Source: Deltaproteobacteria bacterium
Lineage (GTDB): Bacteria > Desulfobacterota > Desulfobacteria > Desulfobacterales > JAFDDL01
Length of the DNA: 5,502 nt
Direction of reading: 5' to 3'
NCBI GenBank assembly: GCA_019310865.1
Contig: JAFDDL010000283.1
Span: 1-5,502 of the forward strand
The notes under the pieces were generated by a model, which was not told where the DNA came from, made no database searches, and saw nothing but the letters and a program-made list of their open reading frames with translations. Positions within the stretch are counted from its first letter, which is position 1. Each line of letters opens with the position of its first letter. This document shows, piece after piece, positions 1-4,982 of this stretch. Position numbers and translations under genes: made by a program.

Positions 1-513
1 GAGGCAACGATCTATGGTGGGGAACTGGAAATTATGGCGCGCCCATTGCCAGCGCTGACCATTGGCACTAGTATCGGGTACACCCATGGCGAGTTTGACG
101 ATTTAATAGGGGCAGATCCTTTTAAGGTCCCAACCGATTTTTCCGGAAACACAACCGCCTATACACCCGAATGGACCTTCAATTGTTTCCTGTCTTATTC
201 TATTCCCGTAAAAAATTATGGATTTGTGACCCTGTATGCCGATTACGATTGGAAAGACGAAGTATACGTTGATCCGGCAAACAGCGACGACTATCATTTT
301 GTGCCTGACTATGGCCTGTTCAATGCCCAGGTTAGCTTTGAAACCCATGACGGCAAGTGGCACGTGGACTTCTATGGCAAAAACCTGGACGACGAGCGAT
401 ACCTAACAAACTCACAAACAGCTGTCGGGATTGCTTATATAACGAATGACATTATCGGTATTTATAGTATGGACGCCAGACGGTTTGGGATCCGTGTCGG
501 ATACCGCTTCTAA
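1..513 (+). CDS. TonB-dependent outer-membrane receptor, C-terminal part (5' end outside window)
   Basis: The frame is open from base 1 and ends with TAA at 511-513, giving the last 170 residues of a larger protein. An ATG at 34 is internal: the residues before it (EATIYGGELEI) already belong to the receptor barrel. What is seen: alternating beta-strand pattern with many aromatic residues; the 'G-E-L-E' strand typical of TonB receptors; 'SGNTTAYTPEWTFN', matching the usual 'sGn..-aP.wt.n' stretch; 'DGKWHVDFYGKNLDDERY', matching the family's 'W.v..wgkNLtDe.Y'; and a final strand RRFGIRVGYRF ending in phenylalanine, the outer-membrane barrel insertion signal. Members of this family import bound ligands (siderophores, cobalamin, sugars, other organics) across the outer membrane using TonB energy. 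The plug and TonB box lie upstream of the window, so the ligand cannot be inferred. The next gene, a hydrolase, is separated by a stem-loop. The barrel assignment is secure; the ligand is unknown. Confidence 0.93.
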   Translation, partial: EATIYGGELEIMARPLPALTIGTSIGYTHGEFDDLIGADPFKVPTDFSGNTTAYTPEWTFNCFLSYSIPVKNYGFVTLYADYDWKDEVYVDPANSDDYHFVPDYGLFNAQVSFETHDGKWHVDFYGKNLDDERYLTNSQTAVGIAYITNDIIGIYSMDARRFGIRVGYRF

Positions 514-547
514 GACCGATAAAAGAAATTTGCATAAAAATCTATTC

Positions 548-593
548 AACCTTCGGACCACTTCTTTGCCAGCAGAGAAGTGGTTCGAAGGTT
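548..593 (+). terminator. Stem-loop terminator after the TonB receptor gene
   Basis: The arms 548-565 and 576-593 are complementary over 18 positions, with a single G-T mismatch (556/585) that becomes a G-U pair in RNA; the loop is about 10 nt. It starts 34 bases after the receptor stop codon. The tract after it (TTTGTAATTTT) is T-rich but interrupted, so it is a strong hairpin with a moderate U tail. It most likely ends the receptor transcript. It could also act as a 3' mRNA-stabilising structure that lets some transcripts continue into the hydrolase. Confidence 0.8.
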
Positions 594-645
594 TGTAATT
601 TTAGGAAATGTAAATTGACGCATTGAAAAAATTAGCCCTCCCGCT

Positions 646-2127
646 ATGACGGTGAGCATCCCGGAGGTGTCCGGCCCGATTCCGGTGACAGAAAATTCCA
701 AACCGTTTTTGCAGGCCCAGCGGCAGCAGGTCCCGTTGGACCTTTCATCTTACGGATATGTGGAGGAAGAATATTTTGTGAGCGGGACCGCCAATGTGTA
801 TCGTTTCGATGATAGTTATGAGATCGAAATCTGGCACCCCGACGTCCCGTATACCAACCGAATTCTTGTGCGTCGTCCCACCGATCCGAAAAACTTCAGT
901 GGAAACGTTGTGGTGAACTTCAGCAACCAGTCCAGGGGACATGATGCGCCCCTGATGTGGCATTCTTGTTGGGAATACTTCCTCGAAAACGGGGATGCGG
1001 TTGTGATTACCACCATGAAGCCCGTCTGCGTGAAAGCGCTCCAGGCATTTGATCCGGACCGGTACGCCCCCCTGTCGTGGCCGAACCCGGTCCCGGCGGA
1101 TGAAACCTGCGATCCCATGAATCCCATCTTACCGGAGCAATCGTTCAAGGACAGCGAGGACGGCCTGGCCTGGGACATCATGGCCCAGCTGGGCGCGCTG
1201 CTGAAAAGCGACAGCGCCGGAAATCCCCTAGAATATGATGTCGAGTATGTCTACGGCACCGGCTATTCTCAGACCGGTTATTACAGCAGCATCTTTGCGC
1301 GCATCTTTAGTCCGCTTTTCACCCTCCCGGACGGCGGACCGGTCTATGATGGATTTGTGGCCGGTGGCTGCGGTGGCATATGGCCCATCAATATCAGCCA
1401 ATGCGACCCGGTCATCCCGGTGGACCATCCGCTCAATTCCGGTCCCGTTCATGTGCCGGTGCTGCATGAGGTGGCGCAGAGTGACCTGACCGGTCCCTAT
1501 ATCGAGTTTGGTGGCATCTGGGGATCGATCCGGTCGGATAGCGATGATTCCGACGATCGCTACCGCCTCTACCCGGTCGCAGGCGCCAGTCATCGCTGGA
1601 TTCAAGCCCTGGGTTCGGAAAGTGGTGCCGAAGAAGCCGCACAGGGAGGGTTTGAGATGTCCAATATCGATTGTGTGGGACCGAATAGGGTCAGTGATTT
1701 TCCGCTGCATTTTATCCACAGGGCCATGTTCCGCAACCTGGACCGCAGGGTGCGGCAGGGAACCCCCCCGCCCCGGGCGGAGCGCTTTACGCTGGACGAA
1801 AACCGGGAGCCCGTTCTCGATGAACATGGCCACGCCGTCGGCGGCATCCGGCTCCCGTGTATCGAAGTGCCAATTGCCGAGTATCATGTGCAATCGCCGG
1901 ACATTGCCTGCCTTGCACTGGGCTATAGGGTCCCTTTCGGTACGCAACAGCTCAAAAAAATGTACGGCAACAGAATCCGGTATGTGAGCCGGGTGACCGA
2001 AGTGGTAGATGAACTGGTAGATGAACTAGTAGGCGCAGGTTTTCTCCTTGAAAAAGACGGACAGTCCATAATCGCAGAGGCGCAAGATTCCCCAGTACCG
2101 GCCGCAATTGGCCACCATCATAGTTGA
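646..2127 (+). CDS. Alpha/beta hydrolase domain protein (Abhydrolase_10-like), substrate unknown
   Basis: This 493-residue protein looks like the 'alpha/beta hydrolase domain' family (Pfam Abhydrolase_10, recognised from memory). The N-terminus has the family pattern 'GPIPVTENSKPF...GYVEEEYFVSGTANVY'. The nucleophile elbow is YGTGYSQTGYY, with Ser208 the likely catalytic serine (G-x-S-x-x-G). The likely histidine is His316 in 'YPVAGASHRW', and an acidic residue near 'VPVLHEVAQSD' (Asp280 or Glu275) could complete the triad. The length is usual for the family. No signal peptide or membrane segment is visible, so it should act in the cytoplasm, probably as an ester- or amide-type hydrolase; the substrate is not known. 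ATG 646 is the only good start: an in-frame TGA lies at 616-618. No Shine-Dalgarno sequence precedes it, only an A-rich stretch, so initiation may be weak or S1-dependent. A perfect 12-bp tandem duplication (2003-2026) encodes a repeated VDEL near the C-terminus. The upstream receptor suggests a shared substrate, but a terminator lies between them. Confidence 0.78.
   Translation: MTVSIPEVSGPIPVTENSKPFLQAQRQQVPLDLSSYGYVEEEYFVSGTANVYRFDDSYEIEIWHPDVPYTNRILVRRPTDPKNFSGNVVVNFSNQSRGHDAPLMWHSCWEYFLENGDAVVITTMKPVCVKALQAFDPDRYAPLSWPNPVPADETCDPMNPILPEQSFKDSEDGLAWDIMAQLGALLKSDSAGNPLEYDVEYVYGTGYSQTGYYSSIFARIFSPLFTLPDGGPVYDGFVAGGCGGIWPINISQCDPVIPVDHPLNSGPVHVPVLHEVAQSDLTGPYIEFGGIWGSIRSDSDDSDDRYRLYPVAGASHRWIQALGSESGAEEAAQGGFEMSNIDCVGPNRVSDFPLHFIHRAMFRNLDRRVRQGTPPPRAERFTLDENREPVLDEHGHAVGGIRLPCIEVPIAEYHVQSPDIACLALGYRVPFGTQQLKKMYGNRIRYVSRVTEVVDELVDELVGAGFLLEKDGQSIIAEAQDSPVPAAIGHHHS
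2003..2026 (+). repeat. Two-copy 12-bp tandem repeat inside the hydrolase gene
   Basis: TGGTAGATGAAC occurs twice back to back (2003-2014 and 2015-2026) and stays in frame, giving VDEL-VDEL in a predicted helix close to the hydrolase C-terminus. The following bases (TAGTAGG) look like a decayed third start. It is probably a slippage duplication that lengthens the helix by four residues. Confidence 0.85.
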
Positions 2128-2135
2128 TTCATCAA
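2124..2135. promoter_or_regulatory. Short palindrome at the hydrolase stop codon, possible activator site
   Basis: TTGAT-TC-ATCAA is a 12-bp inverted repeat overlapping the hydrolase TGA. Its centre lies about 157 bases upstream of the transcript start predicted from the sigma-54 promoter, a distance at which enhancer-binding activators can work. Arms of 5 bp are short enough to occur by chance, so this is only a candidate. Confidence 0.25.
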
Positions 2136-2174
2136 AGCATAATCCGAAACGACTATATTTGATCAGTTCCCTGC

Positions 2175-2196
2175 CTGAATATGGCCAACAATTCAG
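2175..2196. promoter_or_regulatory. Inverted repeat, candidate upstream activator site
   Basis: CTGAAT (2175-2180) and ATTCAG (2191-2196) form perfect 6-bp arms around a 10-base spacer. The centre is near -101 relative to the predicted sigma-54 transcript start, a classic position for an enhancer-binding protein dimer. It lacks a U tract and makes a poor terminator for the hydrolase. The activator is not encoded in this window. Confidence 0.3.
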
Positions 2197-2221
2197 CCGA
2201 GTAGGCGAGCCGGTGTTAAAA

Positions 2222-2234
2222 AATCAATAAATAA
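2222..2234 (+). promoter_or_regulatory. IHF-like DNA-bending site
   Basis: AATCAATAAATAA fits the IHF consensus WATCAANNNNTTR with one mismatch (TAA for TTR), inside an A/T-rich run (2217-2247). It sits about 59 bases before the predicted start, between the possible activator sites and the sigma-54 promoter, where IHF commonly loops DNA. A/T-rich DNA gives frequent chance matches, so confidence is limited. Confidence 0.4.
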
Positions 2235-2260
2235 CAATAAGATAAACCAGAAGTTCAGAC

Positions 2261-2275
2261 TGGTACGTTTATTGC
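2261..2275 (+). promoter_or_regulatory. Sigma-54 (RpoN) promoter for the transporter operon
   Basis: TGGTACGTTTATTGC differs at one position (T for C) from the sigma-54 consensus TGGCACG-N4-TTGC. The invariant GG (2262-2263) and GC (2274-2275) are exactly 10 bases apart, as this sigma factor requires. Transcription should begin near 2287, leaving a 76-base leader before the ATG at 2363. It lies in an intergenic region and points toward the downstream gene. Such promoters need an ATP-dependent activator, consistent with the upstream inverted repeats and IHF-like site. Confidence 0.75.
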
Positions 2276-2286
2276 GAGGAATATAT

Positions 2287-2325
2287 TGCATATTCTCAGG
2301 CGCTGAATTCATTCTGAGAATAGCA
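2287..2325 (+). promoter_or_regulatory. Leader hairpin at the start of the transporter mRNA
   Basis: TATTCTCAG (2291-2299) and CTGAGAATA (2314-2322) are perfect 9-bp arms around a 14-base loop. TGC (2287-2289) can also pair with GCA (2323-2325) if A2290 is bulged, giving a 12-bp stem. The stem begins at the start predicted from the sigma-54 promoter. It ends 24 bases before the Shine-Dalgarno sequence and has no U tract, so it is not an obvious terminator. It could stabilise the 5' end of the mRNA, or act as DNA as an operator over the transcript start. Confidence 0.55.
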
Positions 2326-2349
2326 CATCGGCATTGTGTACACTGGTTG

Positions 2350-2356
2350 AAGGAGA
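2350..2356 (+). promoter_or_regulatory. Strong ribosome binding site fixing the transporter start
   Basis: AAGGAGA lies 6 bases before the ATG at 2363. This is near-ideal Shine-Dalgarno sequence and spacing, and it fixes the transporter start. It contrasts with the weak initiation regions of the other complete genes here. Confidence 0.85.
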
Positions 2357-2362
2357 TTTTTC

Positions 2363-3532
2363 ATGACATCATTGCAGGCAATCGTACTTCTGGCATGTAT
2401 TTTCGGGTTGGCGGAAATCATAGCGGTGAAAAGCAAGGCACGTCTGTCTTCCTTTTTTGTTATAGCGATTCTGTTGCTGCTGGCCTTCTGGGCGGGCATG
2501 CCGGGTGATATATGGGTGACATCAAACATGCTGGCAATGGGAGCGACGGTTGCCGGATTGCTGTTAACCTCACTGGGGACCCTGATCGATTTCGACGAAT
2601 TTGTCCAGCAATGGAAAACGGTTGTCATTGGATTCGGCGCCGTTGTCTTAATCGTGTTGTTCATCACCGTCATCGGTCCGTTTGTCATTGACCGAACCAT
2701 GGCGGTGGCGGCATCTCCGGTTGTGGCAGGCGGGGCGGTTGCGCAAATCATCGTGGGACAGATTCTAAAACAAAAGGGCCTTCTGGATGCCGAAATATTC
2801 TGCCTGTTGGTGCTGGTACTGCAATGCCTCATCGGTGTCCCCATTTCTTCGATCCTATTGAGAAATGAGGCCAGGCGATACATCAAATCCGGTGATTATG
2901 AAACCGCTTCAGACAGTGAAACCCCATCTCAGGATAAAACCCCCAAAAAGACCCTGATCCCCCAACTGCCCGAGGCATACCGAAAGCCCTTTATCCTGAT
3001 CGCTAAAACCGGGCTGGTCACGCTGCTGGCGTATTACCTTTCCGGATTAACGGGCGGGAAAGCCAATGCACTGTTGCTGTGTTTGATACTGGGGGTCGTA
3101 TTTAAGGCACTGGGCTTTCTGGAAAGCGATGTACTGGGCAAGGCCAACTCATTCGGGATCACGATGTTCTTCGTATATGCCCTGGTGTTTGCAAATATTG
3201 CCAAAGTCACACCCGGTATGCTGGCGGCCATGATCGGGCCGCTGATGGTGGTCTTCCTCCTGGGATTGACCGGAATTATCGCTGCGGGGGTTATTTTTTC
3301 AAAGCTCTTAAAGGTAAATTCCCGTATGGGCATCGTGATCGGTTTAACGGCGCTATATGGGTTTCCGGCCACCTATTATCTGGCCATGGAAGTGGCGGAA
3401 GCGGTTGGCGAAAACCAAGCCCAGGTCACCGCTTTGCGAAATTACATGCTGCCCCAAATGCTGACGGCAGGGTTTGCCACCGTCACCATCGCGTCGGTGG
3501 TCATTGTTGGGTTTGTTGTAAACATGATATGA
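2363..3532 (+). CDS. Inner-membrane secondary transporter with two inverted halves (GltS/CitS-like architecture)
   Basis: This 389-residue protein is very hydrophobic. Likely membrane helices lie near residues 3-22, 29-46, 52-72, 85-107, 143-165, 208-228, 232-250, 262-281, 285-312 and 362-387. Two glycine- or proline-rich segments, around 117-134 ('SPVVAGGAVAQIIVG') and 323-345 ('GIVIGLTALYGFPATYYLA'), look like paired re-entrant loops. A polar linker at 170-205 (Asp, Ser, Thr, Lys) separates the two halves. Each half has a related block: 'SNMLAMGATVAG...LGTLIDFDEF' and 'KANSFGITMFFVYALVFANIAKVT'. This plan is that of ion-coupled carriers such as the glutamate (GltS) and citrate (CitS) symporters, but I do not recognise the precise family, so the substrate (an organic or amino acid anion?) is inferred. 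The start is set by AAGGAGA at 2350-2356, and a sigma-54 promoter lies upstream. The brnQ homologue follows after about 71 bases without a terminator, suggesting one operon and related substrates. Confidence 0.8.
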   Translation: MTSLQAIVLLACIFGLAEIIAVKSKARLSSFFVIAILLLLAFWAGMPGDIWVTSNMLAMGATVAGLLLTSLGTLIDFDEFVQQWKTVVIGFGAVVLIVLFITVIGPFVIDRTMAVAASPVVAGGAVAQIIVGQILKQKGLLDAEIFCLLVLVLQCLIGVPISSILLRNEARRYIKSGDYETASDSETPSQDKTPKKTLIPQLPEAYRKPFILIAKTGLVTLLAYYLSGLTGGKANALLLCLILGVVFKALGFLESDVLGKANSFGITMFFVYALVFANIAKVTPGMLAAMIGPLMVVFLLGLTGIIAAGVIFSKLLKVNSRMGIVIGLTALYGFPATYYLAMEVAEAVGENQAQVTALRNYMLPQMLTAGFATVTIASVVIVGFVVNMI

Positions 3533-3603
3533 TCGGGAAAAGGGTTCGATACGTTATAAACCCCAACGATGCAAAATGAAGATTGGTTAAGGGATTGAAT
3601 GTC

Positions 3604-4890
3604 GTGAATAAAAAGATTTCCATCGATATCATTATTGTCGGCTTTGCGATTTTTGCAACTATTTTTGGGGCCGGCAATCTTATTTTTCCATCAGCGCTTG
3701 GTTTTTCCGTGGGCACTGGTTGGACCCTCGCTATCATCGGGTTTCTTTTTTCCGGTATCATGCTGCCGGCGCTCGCTATTGTAGCGGTGGGCAATAATGG
3801 GGGATCATTTGAAAATATTTCCCTGAAGGTGGGGCCTGTTTTCTCCAAGATCTTTTACTTTGGTGTAATGGTGTTAATAATCGGATTGGTTGGTCAACCC
3901 AGAATTGGTGCCGTTACTTATGAATTGGGTGTAAACCCGATTATTCCGGATACCAGTCGTATCCTTGTGGCCGCGTTATTCTACGGGGTCACCATCTGTC
4001 TGGCGATAAATCCTGCAAATGTCGTCGATAAAATCGGGAAATATCTTACCCCCATATTGTTGCTGGTACTGGGGCTGATTATCGGTAAAGGGATAATTTC
4101 TCCCATCGGCACTCCGACTGGAATTTGCGCTGAAAACCCCTTTGTAGTGGGTTTTTATACCGGTTATGAAATTGGAGATGCGCTTGGGGCCACGGTTGTG
4201 GCGACGATTTTTACTGCTGCCGTAGTGGCCAAGGGCTACAGCGATTCCCGGCAGCTTTCCAGGGTAACCGCTTTCAGTGCACTGGTGGGTGCTACCTTGC
4301 TTTTTCTGGTCTATGGCGGGTTGGTGTACCTTGGGGCCACGGCATCATCTGTCGTCGAAGCGGGAACTGAAAGATCGGCACTTCTGGCGGCCATTGTTAG
4401 TAATATACTGGGTGAATCCGGAATGACCGTCATGGGCGTGGCGGTGATTTTTGCATGCCTGACAACCGCCACCGGGCTTTCAGCCGCCATGGCCGGGTAT
4501 TTCAATGAGCTTTCAAAGGGAAAATTATCCTACAAAGCCGCTGTAATTCTGGTGAACGTGGTGGCCGGAATCTATTCCATTGTGGGCGTTGAAACCATTA
4601 TGAAAATCGCGATGCCCGTATTGATGATTCTCTATCCGGTGGCGATTGTTTTAATCATCCTGGGCGTATTTGACAAATATATTCCCAACCGGGGGGCTTA
4701 TATCGGTGCGGCATATCTGACCCTATTCGTCAATGTATTAAACACGCTGGCCATGTATGGCATTGATGTAAAGTTTATTTCCTGGCTGCCACTTTCCAAG
4801 CACGGATTTGGGTGGTGTGTTCCAGCTGTTGTTGGTTTGATTATCGGGCTCTTGGTAAGTAAAAAGAAAGCTGACGGCCTCGCAGTTTGA
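3604..4890 (+). CDS. brnQ: BrnQ-type branched-chain amino acid:cation symporter
   Basis: This inner-membrane carrier of the LIVCS family imports leucine, isoleucine and valine with Na+ or H+. Seen in the 428 residues: the N-terminal signature FATIFGAGNLIFPSALG (GAGNLIFP at 22-29); GQPRIGAVTYELGV (97-110), matching the family's 'iPRta.vsyE.GV'; 'VDKIGKYLTPILLL'; GFYTGYEIGDALGA (183-196), matching 'GF.eGY.tmDALaa'; and ACLTTATGLSAAMAGYF (284-300), a strong family marker. About twelve membrane helices are expected and the length fits (about 430-440). Start choice: the frame can open at TTG 3583 or 3595, but GTG 3604 is preferred because AAGGGA (3589-3594) lies 9 bases before it and the protein then begins MNKKISIDIIIVG, as usual for BrnQ. 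It sits between another transporter and a redox protein on the same strand, which suggests uptake of amino acids for oxidation. Family assignment is firm; exact substrate preference is inferred. Confidence 0.93.
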   Translation: MNKKISIDIIIVGFAIFATIFGAGNLIFPSALGFSVGTGWTLAIIGFLFSGIMLPALAIVAVGNNGGSFENISLKVGPVFSKIFYFGVMVLIIGLVGQPRIGAVTYELGVNPIIPDTSRILVAALFYGVTICLAINPANVVDKIGKYLTPILLLVLGLIIGKGIISPIGTPTGICAENPFVVGFYTGYEIGDALGATVVATIFTAAVVAKGYSDSRQLSRVTAFSALVGATLLFLVYGGLVYLGATASSVVEAGTERSALLAAIVSNILGESGMTVMGVAVIFACLTTATGLSAAMAGYFNELSKGKLSYKAAVILVNVVAGIYSIVGVETIMKIAMPVLMILYPVAIVLIILGVFDKYIPNRGAYIGAAYLTLFVNVLNTLAMYGIDVKFISWLPLSKHGFGWCVPAVVGLIIGLLVSKKKADGLAV

Positions 4891-4934
4891 AACAAAACGG
4901 GTTTTGGTTTCCCAGTATGTGGTCCTAAATGCCC

Positions 4935-4953
4935 GTTGTCCGGTAGTGACAAC
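4935..4953. promoter_or_regulatory. Short inverted repeat before the Fe-S oxidoreductase gene
   Basis: GTTGTC (4935-4940) and GACAAC (4948-4953) are perfect 6-bp arms around a 7-base spacer, 30 bases before the ATG at 4983. It could be an operator or a small intercistronic hairpin. There is no U tract, so it is not a convincing terminator for brnQ. I saw no promoter of recognisable type in the rest of this 92-base gap. Confidence 0.3.
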
Positions 4954-4982
4954 CAAATGAAAAGGCAGAAAAGATTGGGAAA

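Noticed and set aside
615..620. TTGACG as a -35 box for the hydrolase
   Set aside because: No -10 like sequence lies at 16-18 bases; the expected position is GC-rich and next to the start codon.
1228..1947. Long open frame of 239 codons on the minus strand
   Set aside because: It lies wholly inside the well-supported hydrolase gene, has no recognisable domain, and fits the long antisense frames expected opposite a GC-rich coding region.
1508..1987. Plus-strand open frame of 159 codons inside the hydrolase gene
   Set aside because: It is in another frame of the hydrolase, with low-complexity Ser/Arg/Pro composition and no known domain.
2336..2343. 8-bp palindrome GTGTACAC just before the transporter ribosome binding site
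   Set aside because: It is too short to distinguish from chance, and no second copy was seen in the regulatory gap.
2272..2508. Plus-strand open frame starting in the leader before the transporter
   Set aside because: It starts at a TTG without a good ribosome binding site and overlaps the transporter, which has a near-ideal Shine-Dalgarno sequence in another frame.
2296..2886. Minus-strand open frame of 196 codons across the leader and transporter gene
   Set aside because: It is rich in Thr, Asn, Met and Ser as expected from the antisense of a hydrophobic membrane protein, and it overlaps the leader hairpin and the transporter start.
3542..3563. GGGTT/AACCC 5-bp inverted repeat between the transporter and brnQ
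   Set aside because: The arms are short, the loop is 12 bases and there is no U tract, so it is neither a convincing terminator nor a clear operator.
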